From positions 372,001 to 436,000 of the forward strand of contig CANTUR010000143.1 in assembly GCA_947683625.1 (NCBI GenBank): 64,000 nucleotides of DNA, read 5' to 3'. The stretch is from Mallotus nudiflorus (lineage: Eukaryota > Streptophyta > Magnoliopsida > Malpighiales > Euphorbiaceae). Below, one piece after another: positions 22,400 to 35,326 of the stretch (the stretch's first letter is position 1; the number at the start of each line of letters is the position of its first letter). The position numbers and the translations under genes are program-made. The notes beneath the pieces were generated by a model, which made no database searches, was not told the origin of the DNA, and saw nothing but the letters and a program-made list of their open reading frames with translations.

Positions 22400-23330
22400 A
22401 CCTCAGTTGCCCGCCACACCTCCCTAGCTTCATGATAGTCCACTAAAATAAGAAAAATTGACTTAATAGCATCATGATAAGAAGGACAAATAGGGTTCAA
22501 CTCCACAGCACGATTGCGCAATAAAGCAAGTGTAGGCAAGCAACCCTTACATGCTCTCCATATAAAATTCTTGACTTTAGAAAGGACATGAAAATTCCAG
22601 AACTAATTCTAATTAATTAGGGAAGAAGACTAAGTAACCTCAGAATTATCAGTAACAAGCAGATGATAAGCACTTTTGACTATGTAAATACCCTTAGGAT
22701 CCCACCGCCAAGATAGATTATCATCAGAATGTTTAATGCTCAAAAGGATTCCCTAAATCAAAGATACATCTCTCGGCAAGAATAGGCCCCTTAAGTCATC
22801 CATATCCCAAGCAACAGTATCATGACACATCAAAGAATTCATAGTGATAGACTCTAGCCCTTCCAATACACTAGAGATTATAAATGGATTATCATTATTC
22901 AGAAGCCATGGGTCTGAGAAAACCATTACTTTTATACCATTGCCAATCCACCACTTAACACCCCTTTTAATTAGGAATTGAGAAGCCATGATACTCCTCT
23001 TAGAATAATTGGGTTATGACTAGTTCAGGCTTCAAGAAAAGAAGTTCGGGGATAATATCTTGCCTTAAGAACACGAGCAACCAAAGACTAAGGAGAAGTA
23101 AGCAACCTCCACCCCTGTTTGCCTAACTTGGCAATATTGAAGTCTTATAATTTGCAAAAACCTAAACCACCACCAAATTTATGAGTACACAATTTATTCC
23201 AAGACATCCATCGAATACCTTTACCCTTACCACCCCACCAGAACCCATTCATATGTCTTTCAATATCATCACAAAGAGATTTGGGAAGTAAAAAAATCCC
23301 CATAGCATAAGACAGCACAGCTTGTGCCAT
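22400..23330 (-). pseudogene. LINE RT thumb and zf-RVT region
   Basis: The 23330-23145 part reads MAQAVLSYAMGIFLLPKSLC, then NGFWWGGKGKGIRWMSWNKLC, then GGGLGFCKL, the conserved segment after the RT core in plant L1. The 22989-22753 part reads RGVKWWIGNGIKVMVFSDPW, then a linker ending in DDLRGLFLPRDV. A degraded zinc-finger RVT region follows to about 22400. Frames differ between the parts. Confidence 0.8.
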
Positions 23331-23564
23331 CGTTTTGAGTAGTATTTCCTTACCTGACTGAGATAATCATTTTTTATTCCAGCTACTCAATCTCTGGCAC
23401 ACTTTATCTCAAATATAAGCAAACACTGCTTTATTACTCTTACTCACCAACGAGGGAAGGCCCGGATACTTATCTTGATAAGTCGAAATTGGAACATTTA
23501 AAAGCTGACACACCTTTACTTTTACATTATTCTTAGTATTCTTGCTAAAAATGATTGAAGACTT

Positions 23565-24558
23565 CTAAAAATTCACCACTTGACCTGAAGACTTCTCATA
23601 AGTATTCAAGATTCGTTTAATGCAAAAACTCTCCCGAGCATTAGCTTTGAAGAATAAATAACTATCATCCGCAAAGAATAAGTGCGGGACAACAGAAGCG
23701 CCATTAGCCACCTTGCAACCATGAAGTTCACCTCTTCGTTCACAGTCCCGGATAAGAGAAGCTAGGCCTTCCACACACAAGATAAAAAGATAAGGCTCGC
23801 TCCGGAATGATGGGTCCCATATCTCCTCCATTCAAGTTAATCTAGTACTTCACAAAAGAAATACATAACATGATGAGCTGAATCTACTTATTATGAAAAC
23901 CCATTATAACCATCACACCTTTCACAAAACTCCACTCGAGGCAATCATAAGCCTTAGATGTGTCAATCTTCAAGGCAGCCCATCCCATCTTTCCCTTTGA
24001 TTTTCTCTTAAAGCAATGTCCTATCTCAAAAGCAACTAGAACATTATCTGAAATTAACCTCCCAGGTACAAATGCACTCTGACTTTCAGATGTAAAAGAT
24101 GGCAAGATTACTTTTAATCTATTAACAAGATTTTTTGACATAATCTTATAGATGACATTACACAAAGCAATTAGCCCCAAGTCTGTAACTCAATCTGGAT
24201 TAGACTTATTAGGGATAAGCATAATTGTAGTATTGTTAAAATCTTCAGGAAACACCCCATCATTTAAACACTTTAGGCACACCTTAACCACATCACTACT
24301 AGTCACATCCCAAAAATTTTGGTAGAAGCCCAAGTTCATGTCGTCAAGCCCCAATGCTTTATCAAGATGCATACCAATAATAGCTTCTTTAATCTTAGTA
24401 TCAGAAAATGGTTGAATAAGAAACTCATTCTGCACTTCTAAAACTCTACTATGCACAATATTGAAAATGTCATCGCCAAGACCACCATTTGATTTAAACA
24501 GAGGCGAGAAATAATCTGTCATATGATTACGCAATCCCTTCTTCTCTGAGAACCACAA
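23565..24558 (-). pseudogene. LINE reverse transcriptase core
   Basis: Three open pieces: 24558-24190 (ends FNNTTIMLIPNKSNPD, the usual ...LIPK...P lead-in), 24180-23884 (SESQSAFVPGRLISDNVLVA, then WAALKIDTSKAYDCLEWSFV with motif A Asp near 23964), and 23831-23565 (PHLFFADDSYLFFKA with the FADD catalytic box near 23672, then the KSSGQVVNF block). A deletion or frameshift removes the GLRQGDPLSP-type block between the last two. The catalytic residues survive but the chain is broken. Confidence 0.9.
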
Positions 24559-24599
24559 ACCGTCATTATCTTTCAGACTATGGATATAATTCTTTCTTC

Positions 24600-25784
24600 T
24601 TCTAATAGAAGCAAAATGATGAAAATAATGAGAATTTTGGTCCCCAAGAGCAAGCCAATACTGCTGAGTTCTCTGGCGCCAAAAAGAGTCATGTTAATCC
24701 AACAAAGCCCCCAGTTGCCTCTAAACCTCATTAAATTTTTAAATGCAACCATAATCACACCTCTACCTTAACCTACGAAGAAGTTTACAGTGGCTTTCAA
24801 TATTATTCTACAAACCATGAAAGAACCTAGAACCCCAATCCTGAAGAGCTGAACCACACTGATTCAGGCAACCCGCAAACTCATAACCCACAAAAGAAAC
24901 CCAACTGTTCATAACAATATCATGACATTAAGCTTCCTTCACCCAAGCATTCTCAAACCAAAATTTCTTTTTGGGAGTATGGTGAACGGTAGAATGAAAA
25001 CCCAAAAATATAGCCAAATGATCCGAAGTAGGATCTTCAACATTTTCTATAAAAGCTTAACGAAAATAACCATGCCAAGAAGCCGACCCAAGACAACGGT
25101 CTAAACGTTCTTCTACCCAACAGCAGTCCCCCTACTCTTTCCCACATGAAAGGATTGCCAATCATACCAATATCTTCTAACCCACAATCCTTAACTACTT
25201 ATCTGAAGCCATCAATAAGGTTATACAGGTAATTACAATGACCTCTCTTATCATTTTGGGAGAGCAAATCATTAAAATCACCGATACAACACCAATGAAG
25301 AAAAGACTTGTCCTTCAATCCTCAAAGTTGATCCCATCACTCCTGTCTTCGATTTCTCTCAGGTTAGCCATAAAAACAAGTCAATCTCTAAGGAATCATT
25401 CCATGAATGTTCATAGCTACATCAATATGATTGGAAGAAAAACTAAAGCTTAGCCATGGGAGTTTTACGCCACAGCAAAACCAAACACACCATACGTCAA
25501 GAATTTTTTCAAATAAAAGACCCTTCAAAACCAACCTTAGACTTGACCCAATCCACTTTACTTCTGCTAACTTTTACCTCCATTAAACAAATAAAATGAG
25601 GCTTAAGTGTTGAAACCAGGCCAATAAAAATTTGAACTGTGTATGGGCTCCCCAAACCCTGGCAGTTCCAGCTTAATATAGTCATTGGGCTAAGGGGGCT
25701 TGCTGAGCAAGATCCACCTTTGAATAATTTTTTTAACACACCATGTGCAGCCTCAAAATTTTGAACACCAAGCCGATACTCCAT
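24600..25784 (-). pseudogene. LINE endonuclease region
   Basis: An ATG at 25784 opens ORF2. MTILSWNCQGLGSPYTVQ near 25684 is the WNCRGLG start of the apurinic-like endonuclease, followed by LKPHFICLMEVKVS (the LxET/EVK block). Downstream, to about 24600, the frame is lost by many stops, but pieces can be followed by eye. The enzyme would nick target DNA to prime reverse transcription. Confidence 0.8.
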
Positions 25785-25817
25785 AACAACACTAGCACTC
25801 TCCTCATCAGTCGTGCA

Positions 25818-26836
25818 TCATCGTTTGGGATCAATAATAACCATCCTACCATTAGTTCCATCTTTTAAAAGTCCACTCCCTCCATTACTTATTTCCTTAG
25901 CCATCAGTCCACTAGGCAACCCTAATTTCTCACCATTCATCTCTCCATCACCTTCATCAATGCCTTTGCCATGATTAGTTTCTATACCAGGCTGATAATC
26001 ATTTATTTTCGCCCTATCACTTCCATTATTTATGCCACCATAATTAATTGGACTATGCCAGAGCCATTTCTCATTGATAGTACCATGGCCCTTCTTCTTT
26101 CCAGCTCTCAACCATGTCCCATAAGGAAACGAGGTTCCTTTATCAGCACAATCATAGTATTTCTCACACACTTTATCAGTGTGGCCAATCACTCCACAGA
26201 AAAAATAGAATTTAGGTAATTGTTCCTACTAGAAAGTGATCCATCCCTAAGAAATACCAGCTTTCTTGATTCACATCTTCCTTGTAATTGGCTTTCGAAT
26301 ATCAAATAAGATTCTAATACGCATTTAACTTCTCCAGGAACCACCGAAATTATTAGGATCAGATTTAATGAAAGGCCCTATGTAATTTCCAATTTCTTTA
26401 CTCGCTCTTTCAGACATGAGGCCACATGGAAGATCGTAAGTCTGAGTCCACATTTCAATGTGAAAGAGTTCCACTTTAGCAGGTTATTCACCCTTCTCCA
26501 ACTGTTTAGCAACAAGAAGATTGTCATTAAAGCTCTAAGGTCCGCGTTTCATAACCTTCTCCAGATCGAATAAATGGAAGAATTGAAACAAGAACATATT
26601 AGGCTTTAATTCTTTAACAAACACACCTTTAACTGGTTGCCATAATGCAACCATTATATTGCACATCGACTCAAAATCCACAGGCTTGTCAGTTAAAAAA
26701 TGACCCACCATTGACAGTTTAAACGACTCATCTGCAACATCAGCACTTTCCACATCATCGAAATTCAGACCTCCATTTGCCTCATCCTCTAAAGTCATAA
26801 GAGCACACTGATTTGCAATTGACTGAATAGTAACCA
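25818..26836 (-). pseudogene. LINE ORF1 (DUF4283, zinc knuckle)
   Basis: Start taken at 26836 (MVTIQSIANQCALMTLEDE). SMCNIMVALWQPVKGVFVKE and FLFQFFHLFDLEKVMKRGP are the DUF4283 core. After a stop, YDLPCGLMSERASKEIGNYI follows in another stretch. A zinc knuckle follows near 26160-26215 (FYFFCGVIGHTDKVC), in which the first Cys is Phe. The C-terminal part to 25818 is Gly/Asn/Lys-rich. It overlaps or nearly touches the ORF2 start at 25784, as in plant L1 elements. It would bind element RNA. Confidence 0.8.
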
Positions 26837-26999
26837 TGAGAAAATTGAATTGTAACCCAAAAAAAATGAAAGGCGAAAAAGAGAATAAGCCAAAAGCAAA
26901 AAAAAAAAAACAAGAAGTGAAATAGAGAACAAGCAACTTGTTAGTAGATAAGATAGACCTGTTTTAATATCTCAAAATTAAGAAGATAGTTAAATTATT

Positions 27000-27700
27000 T
27001 ATTAATTTTAGTTGAATTAATTAAGTTTACTTTAAATTATATTTCTTGTTTTCATCAAGTTAGTATTTTTTTAAATAAACAATAATTAATTGCTAATTTA
27101 TTATTTTTATTTAGTATTTAAATTTAGTACAATGATATATAATATTAATTGAGGATTGTATAAGAAAAAAATTATTGTAATTGCACTTAATATATGTGAA
27201 AGTAAATTAAATTATAATTTGGAAGCTGAGGAAGTATATTCTTTTAATTAAAATATTGGTTATATATGGATAATTGAAATAATCATTAATGCTTTTTTTT
27301 ATGCCCAACTTGCACAATTAGCGTAACTAGTTTGATGAGATAGGTAAATTTATAAAGAATCCATTTCATATAATTCTAATAGAAATGGAGTCTTTTCATA
27401 TAATTTTATTAGTAAAGTTATGTACACTTCATTGCGGGCAATTAAAATATATTATATTAATGAAAAAATAAAAGTAAAAAAATAAGCAAAAGTACATTTA
27501 TTATAGGCATATAAGTACGATAGCTAATAAAGTTTTTTTTTTCTTAAAAATATTGTCAAAAATAAAAGCATTATTTTCTTTGATGGTGCACGCCAAGAAC
27601 CAGTTTATGGATGAGGGTCATTCACTTGGATCATCAGAGCTGAAAAAAAAAAAAAGCAACACATAACCTATCATTTATCCAATTAACATAGATGTGATGA
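27000..27700. other. AT-rich, no gene seen
   Basis: No domain on either strand. It may include the 3' end of the Helitron (minus strand), but no clear CTRR end with hairpin could be identified. Confidence 0.5.
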
Positions 27701-27719
27701 GCAATTCGATGGCTAACTA

Positions 27720-29650
27720 GATAATAATCTTTCTAAAATTCTGTCCATTGGAACTGTCACCAAAACCAATTGATCTTCTTCATCATTAAAAATATGTATG
27801 ACCTTAAAAGTAAGGTCATAAGAATTTTATATTTTGTTGCTGATAATAACTTGGAAATTTTACTCAATTTCATTAATCTTAATCATTAGGGGCGGGACAG
27901 AGAATCTATCTTTATAATTATTTGCTAGCGTATTTGCAAGCAACATAATTAAATATGCCGTCAAATGACCAAACAACATGAAAGAGGTTGAACTAGTATT
28001 GTATTTAACAATTGTGTTAAGCTTGTACGTTGACAAAATGAATGAAAAAAGAATATAATAAAATATATTAACATCCTCTTATAAACATTCCAATAAATCA
28101 AAATAAAGCAACAAAGTTTTTATACCAATAATCAAAGAATCATTAAGAATTTCACAATTATTGCATCACATTTGTTCATTATATCTCTAGACACTGTTAC
28201 GACAATTATGACATGCTCAATACCACCATCCACTCATCGGATCAACACTTTTAATAATGACTTTACATGTGAATTTTGTATCATGTTTCAAAGTTTCGTA
28301 AGTTTTTCTTTTTAAAAAAAAAAAAGTCAAAGTATCTAACAACCTTATCAACATGGATATCAAGCAACAAAAGCTCTCCAATTGTCTTGCATTTGATCTC
28401 CACTTAGCCTCAATAGCATATGGGATTTGGTTTCCATATTCAATTTTTGAAATTTTCTAAAAACTGCTACATAGCCTATAAAAGGAATAAACAAATAAAT
28501 TAGTTTAAAAAACTAATATAATGCACGAAATGAATAAAAAAAAAAGGCAAACAATTTACACACTTTAGAAACGTCAAGATTCATAAGAAACCAAGTAGCT
28601 GAGATACTATTGACAACCAATTCATTTGAATATAAATTTAAAAAATATCATGAAGACATAGCATAAAGAAAACATGAAACAATAAAATAGAATATTTTGA
28701 AAATCAAGTAGGCACCGTTAAATGTTTTCACAGTCATCGAAAGAAAAGCAACTATAACAAGTTTGTTTTTCTCCTCAGTAAAAACCTAAACATATAGAAA
28801 CATAGTCGATGATTTATCCCATATGATGTCCAATCTATTGCCTTTGTGTGAAAGATAATTCATTAAATGTGTGTGTGTGTTGTGTATTAATAAAAACAAT
28901 TTTCAAATGTTTGCTTTTATTACTAAATCAAATGAATATGTACTCATCGTTGCCTATTTCAAGACAACTCCTACATGCAATTCTATCCATAATAATGATT
29001 TCTTTAATATCACTAATTGATGTTATTTAACCAAAGACATATGGGAAAAGAATGTGAGACGCAGATTCTATTGAGAAAAAAATAATAATAAATGACATGG
29101 ATACTTGTCAAAAAAAGTTTTGTCACCATATCTAGATCTAACAGATTCAAAATCAAGAAATTCAAATCTATCATATGGCATAGTGCTAATTTCATCATCA
29201 ATTAACTTGAGAAAGTGTTCTTTAATAGCTTAATTTGAATTGAATGACTGTTTATTTTGTAGCTTGGCAGTACAAGGACAATAATGAACCTAGATATGTG
29301 ATACATTTTTCCTTCAATCAGCATATCCTTAAAATGATTTATTGAATGTTTAGTAACAGTTCCTTGTATCTTATCAGCCTACATAACAAATAACAAAGTT
29401 AGCATATTTGTTAAACAGTAGGAAAAAATGATTGAAAAGTAAAATATTATTTTTTATAAACAAACTTACATTTTCATCAAGCATCAAGAATTCTAAGCTA
29501 TAAACATCATTTGAATTGTTGATGTTTGCAAATTCCCATATTCGGACAATTCTAATATTGATCTGAATATTCTTGCTCGAACCATCAATAGTGGAAAATA
29601 AGGGGTACAACATAATAGCTGCATAAAAATACATGGTTATCCTCAACACA
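27720..29650 (-). pseudogene. RPA70-like gene of the Helitron
   Basis: INIRIVRIWEFANINNSNDV then SLEFLMLDENVSLF (29570-29440) is the OB-fold start of plant Helitron-borne RPA1-like proteins. After an intron-like gap come ADKIQGTVTKHSINHFKDML and IEGKMYHISRFIIVLVLPSY (about 29375-29250), the second OB-fold region. FEFLDFESV follows (about 29130-29150). A last block, SYDLTFKVIHIFNDEED then QLVLVTVPM, lies at about 27740-27830. RPA binds single-stranded DNA and is thought to assist rolling-circle transposition. Frames are broken throughout. Confidence 0.7.
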
Positions 29651-30249
29651 TAACAATTAGCAAAGTATGTACATATAAATGAATAACCAAAGTCATGATT
29701 ATATTAAAATCAAAATTGAGATGAAACATCCTCAATAAATTTATAATACACTATTTATACTATAATTGTAGCAGCTATGATCATCAATACCCTTATTATT
29801 CACCAATATTTTTATGCCTTTATAAGTTATGACTCTAAACAAAACAAAATACCATTTGCCATGCAAAAAAACCTCACCATTTAAAAATAAGCCAATGTAA
29901 TTTAAAGTTTGACCTTGACTCTTATTTATGGTTATACAATAGCAAACTCTTATAGGAAACTAACATTATTTTAACACAAATGGCCAATGTACATCACTAT
30001 ATGTAAGAACAACCCTAGGTATAAAAAATTTCTCACCACATAAAGAACTTATAAAAATAATAGCTTCAATAACTTTTGATCCTAAACCTATAACTATCAA
30101 AAATGTACCATTGCATAGCCAAATACTGGGATTAATATTTTGTAATAAGATGACAAGTATTTTTTTTTTTTAAGAATCAATTCATGTTATGGAAATCTAT
30201 TGCAATTTAATGAATTTTAAAAATCGACAGGATATAGGATGTCTAGTTG

Positions 30250-33150
30250 TTCAAACTTTCCAAACATCCTTTATATCAAATCTGAATTGCAATAAATTTT
30301 CTCCTTTTTAGTTAGCAATTCTAACATTTTTTTATTAACTATGTCAATTGGTTCATTTGTAGATATCACAATTCTTCTTTCCTTTATATATGTATAGTCA
30401 TTATATTTTAACAAAAAATTAGGATACGTTTCACTTATTATGGTATTAATAGGGTCTTCATAATTTTTAATTAGAAGGGCATTTGGAATTTTAATAAAAT
30501 ATCCATCACTTTTAGCATATGCAAAATTTCTCACTTGCACCATTATGTTGCCATTGGATAAAAGCCATTTTGAAAAAATACTCATCTCATTAGACTTATC
30601 CTTTTCACCGAATGTAAATGTTAATTGCATGTTGATTGTTAATTTGTATACCTTGAATAACCTCCACAGATAAGATCGTGTAAATGATGCATCAACAATA
30701 TCATCTTTACTACCATTAACAATAATGGGTAAAATTTGTTAGAAGTCACTACTAAATAAAATAGTCTTTCCTCTAAAAGATTTATTAATTTTATCAACCT
30801 CTAAATCATGGCTTAATCAATCTTACTACCAAAGAATCAAGATGAAGGACTAGAACTTAGCCTTATTCTTGTTTATGAGCAATAATAAACCTTGGGAAAA
30901 GAATATCTCTAAATAATCTATCAACTGCCTTGAAACAATGTTGACACATCAAAGCTTCATACCATATTACTAAACATGTTTCCTCAATCAACCTAGTTAA
31001 ATGTGTTCCTTTTTTTATTTCACATATTGAACAATCATTTGGATTAAGAGGTATTTTGAATTTAGAATGTGTAGTTCTACCACTCGATAGTAATAGAGAT
31101 ACTATGCCAGATAAAGTAACAACGAAAATGATTTTACCCTTTGATCTTAAATGTGATATAATTGTTTCATATAGATAAGTTTTACCGATTCTGCCATAAC
31201 CATAAACAAAGAAAAGCTCACCGGTAGATTGTTCTACAACAGATCTATAACATCATTATAAACACATTGTTGTTCAATGTTAAGAGAAGTTAATAATATT
31301 TCATGTTTTTGTTTTAATTCTTTAAAATTACAATCAATTTCTCAATTAGCAATCTATTATTTATATTGAAACTAGCATAAATATCGAGCTGTGGCAAATC
31401 AAAATTTGAAAGCATATAATAATTTTTATTGAAAATCTTTTAAAGTTCAAACAAAACTCAATTTTTCAAATAACTAATGGAAATAGATGAAGCTGACATT
31501 TCAAGGATGTTTGTTAGTTCAAATACAATATCATTATTGAAGATACGCCAAAACAAGTTAAAAAGTTTTTTTATGTCTTTGACATTGTAACAAAGAATTA
31601 GAATAGCAAATAAATGTCATAACTGAAAAGAAGATGAATGCAAATTTGTTTCTTCCAATGCACTAATCCATTCATTATCATCATCTAGCAATCCATACAC
31701 ATTACATCTAGACTGGAAAGTTGGATGTATTATTCCTAAAACAGTGTGAATTTCTTCATATGTACATGGCCCCCTAACAATATTAAAAAATAATCTTAGA
31801 TAATATAAATTACTAGAACTGAGGTGTACATATGCTATTCTTCAAATAAAATATCCTTTTTTTCCCTAGTCCACTTCATAGGAAATTCAACATAATCAAT
31901 TCTCTAGCACCTTCATATAAAGAATAAGTCTTAAGCCATTCAATGAACATCATTCATGAAAGAGCTAAATTCATAGCAATGTAATTTAAATCATGATCCA
32001 GACGAAAGAGAATTTGATTCATTTTTTCCATGTGTATACGAAGGTTTTAGATAATGAGTTATCTATGGTGAATTAGAAATTCAAATAAACGTCAAACTGC
32101 CTCACACGGTTAAATATAATGGCAGTCTAAGTATGTTTTTACTTCATTAATCACATTAACTTTAGCATTAATATAATTGCACTGATCTTTTCTATAATTT
32201 TCAATGACTACACGTATTCCATTAATTCTTTTATTGATATATTTGAATAAATATTTAATCATCGTTATTCGACAGCAGTATTCAACACAAATATAAACAT
32301 CAAATTTCCATATCAAATCTATGTTATGAGGTACAACAAACCTATTATCTAATCTTTCATTTTGTTATAACATATCTTCCCTTATTGCATTATTTATATA
32401 TAGCAAAACCATTCGAATCAATAATTATTACAGATTGATACTTTATTGGATAATACTTTGTGCATTTGTTATTTTGCATGCAAGAAGATAGCGTGTTACT
32501 AAAGCCACATGATCCATGAACCATAAATTTTTGAAACTAAATTATAAACATCAGGTTTTGTTTCTAGGCATGGTAGTTCAACAAATGTTATTGAGTCAAT
32601 ATCAGTTGTAGTTCTTGGCTTATAGACATCTTCTTACTAAACTAAATAGTCTACATGAGGTAACCCTCTTTTTTGAAATTCTACCATATATATCAATGCA
32701 ATTGTTTTTCCAAAATGATGGTTCTTTCTTATATCATAAATTAAAAGAGTTAATTTAACTTTAAAAGCATGGTTAATAATGTCAAGTCTATCTTATGGTC
32801 TTTAATAACTAATATAGTCAAGCTTTCGTTGGATTTCTAACCACAAGGGTGTGCAAGTAAATTTATAAAAAGATTAGGATGACCATAAAATTTGCAAATA
32901 GTCATTGCATCATGATAATGGTCAATCATATATCGCAATCCAATTGTATAGCTAGAGGTAATATTATAATTGTATAGTTTGAATTTCGAACACCATTATT
33001 ATTAGCATTTTTTGTTTCAACATAAATTTCTAACTTAAATGCTTTTTAATGATATCTTATAAAATTTAATCATTCCTTTTCAACGCATGAAAAAGCATCT
33101 ACAATGTACTGTTGGAATAAACGATCACCTCTCAAAAGAGTTGTTCCTTC
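30250..33150 (-). pseudogene. Helitron Rep/helicase (RepHel)
   Basis: Around 32650-32700 the Rep part reads VEFQKRGLPHVDYLV, where active elements have LPHxH, so the second HUH histidine is Asp. Next is KFMVHGSCGFSNTLSSCMQN, then KCTKYYPIKYQS, then ITMIKYLFKYINKRINGIRV (32316-32110). The Pif1-type helicase starts near 31210 with FFVYGYGRIGKTYLYETI (Walker A GxGxxGKT) and continues with LVIWYEALMCQ, where the Walker B Asp is Tyr. It runs to NMQLTF and IFSKWLLSNGN (30630-30560), ending RRIVISTNEPIDIVNKKMLE (30360-30300). Both the nicking and the ATPase centres are altered. Confidence 0.85.
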
Positions 33151-33227
33151 AAATAGTCTTTGTTAAATTCAGCATGTATAGAACTCACACGTAGTAATAT
33201 ACTTTCTAGACAAAAGCATAGGATTAT

Positions 33228-33413
33228 TTAAAAAAAGCACAAATATTTTACGAAATAACAAACGTAATTTAAAAAAAAAAAATGTTTCGTATAGTTGTTA
33301 AGTGTATACAATTTTTTTTTTTGCTTTTCAGGCAGGACAAGTTCGTCTGACACTATAGTAGGATGTTGGTGATTCAAAGCAGATGAAACCCATTGTCTTC
33401 TTTTATTAGACAA
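33228..33413 (-). other. Possible N-terminal exon of the Helitron protein
   Basis: 61 codons starting MSNKRRQWVSSALNHQHPT, upstream of the Rep region on the same strand. The basic start resembles Helitron N-termini in composition only. No domain is present and a poly-A/T-coded stretch follows. It may be a chance frame. Confidence 0.25.
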
Positions 33414-33419
33414 AGGGGC

Positions 33420-35320
33420 ATCCCATGATAAGTCATACTGACTTGTGGAAATTTGGTTTTGTCATTGAGTTAAAAGGTAAGCTATTTTTAAAACTTTTTA
33501 AAGAAAAAGAATGAAATTGGCATCATCAAACGCGATGAACAATGTGGTTGATGAAACTACAACTATTAGAAACATGACTAGCAGGAGCACAAACGAGTGT
33601 TTATATAAAGAAAAGTCAGAACTTTTTTTGTGCTGTGAATAAGCTAAAAAAGTGTTAATTCTACCTTCATCGAACAAAATACCATATAGCCCAGTGAATG
33701 TTGGCCTTCTTCGGCCATAAATAGTCTAAATAATAGCAGTGTAAAAATGAAGAAAACAAACAATTTATTTAATTAATTTGAAAATAATAGTAAAAAAAAA
33801 AATCAAAATGAGGTCTTAAAGCATCGATAAGAGATTTCATGCAGAAAAAAAATCTAGTCTAAAAAAATATATGTCTACAAAAGATAAGTAACAAACCTGA
33901 CAAACAAATTTAGCGATGGGAGAAAAAAAACTTGGCAAAACAAATCACCAAGTGCTAAAATTATGAACAAAATAAAAGGAAAATAGAAACATATAAATAT
34001 AACATGTCCTAAATGAGTCATATGATAAAAAAATAAAAAATAAAATAAAGAACTAAAAGAAAGCAGTATTTGTTTCACAATAACAATTGAATATAATACA
34101 TTTAAAGAAATTTATATAGTGAAATTCATAATTATAACTAATGGGAGCAGTGATAAACGTATTTTATGAAAAAAGAAAAAAAATATATAAAATATTATCT
34201 AAGTGGATGCGGAAGTAACATATAGTAATTAATAACTTATAAACGCTAATAGTATAAGTACATCGATACAATTTTAAAAATTGATCATTATTTTTTTAAT
34301 ATTTAATCCATACATAACCAACGGACAGAACGATAAATAATTTCTGATTCACATAAAGGAATGGGAAAAAATTATAAGATAAAACAATTAGTGTTTGATT
34401 TTTTTTTTTTAAAAAAAGTAACAAATTATTTGTGCATGCACACTAGATTTTACAACAATTGCTAAGAAATAATGGAATAAATATTGTAAAAGTGAAAGTG
34501 CAATAATAGTGCGACCACTAATTGGTGAACAAAGTAGCAAAGAACTATTTACCGATACTATCATGATGCATAAATAGCATGCAAAATAATATAATAAATT
34601 GTATTGCTAATATTTTCTGAGATTTAACACAAGGAAAATGAAACATTTAAAAATTATGTCCAGGAAAGATATGGACCAAACCTGGCAGCGGAATTAAGTG
34701 ACAAGTATAAGGAATTGAAGATGAAAATCAAGGAGTCCTGAATATATGCAGGAAGTACTAAAGATTAAACATATGCACATAACATTTCTTAAATGAGTTT
34801 TGTTGAAAAAAAAAAAAAAAGGATTGTATTAATAAGGGAAAATAACATGTTAAAAAAATATAATCCTAGAAATCCAAAATTAGAACAGATGCAAATATAA
34901 AAAAAATCATGCTAATTGGAAAAAGTAATAATGAAGACAATAATTAAAAACTGGTTAAGAGGATGTGAAATTAAATAGACTTATCAATATTAGGTGGATA
35001 GTAATTGTTTTTATTAAATTTATGATTGCATTATCAAATAGGCAACGCCCTACATTTTATTTCTCATTATGTCTCGAATAGTAATAAAATATGTTGATTT
35101 CCATCGTTTTTTTTCCCAGCAGTAGAATAAGATAATCCAATTATTCTTTCTACTATAAAATGTTATTTGATTGTTAATTTATGATTATAAGAAAAATTAT
35201 CTTTTATAACATAATCAACAAATGCTTGTTTAAAAAATACGTCATTGAATGTTGATGTATTATTACAGATAATAACATGTTTGAAACTAATTAATAACTT
35301 CATTAATAAATATAAACATT
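33420..35320. other. AT-rich, no gene seen
   Basis: A/T runs and short frames only, with no recognised domain on either strand. It could contain the 5' end of the Helitron, but no terminus was found. Confidence 0.5.
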
Positions 35321-35326
35321 ATATGT

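Larger units (their letters stand above)
21635..26985 (-). mobile_element. L1-type LINE, near full length, inactive
   Basis: On the minus strand the order is ORF1 (DUF4283 and zinc knuckle), endonuclease, reverse transcriptase, zf-RVT-like region and RNase H, about 5.3 kb. A short T run at 21633-21639 marks the A tail of the minus-strand element. ATAGTTAAATT occurs at 21624-21634 and again at 26986-26996, a possible 11-bp target duplication. Many stops and frameshifts show it is old. Confidence 0.85.
27720..33150 (-). mobile_element. Helitron-type element, decayed
   Basis: Minus-strand Rep/helicase remnants (33150-30250) are followed by an RPA-like gene (29650-27720). This pairing is typical of autonomous plant Helitrons. 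Termini (TC start, CTRR end, AT insertion site) are not identified, so the limits are those of the coding remnants. All frames are interrupted. Confidence 0.75.

Noticed and set aside
33420..35320. Helitron 5' terminus
   Set aside because: Several GA/T positions would fit, but no hairpin or sister copy supports any one of them.
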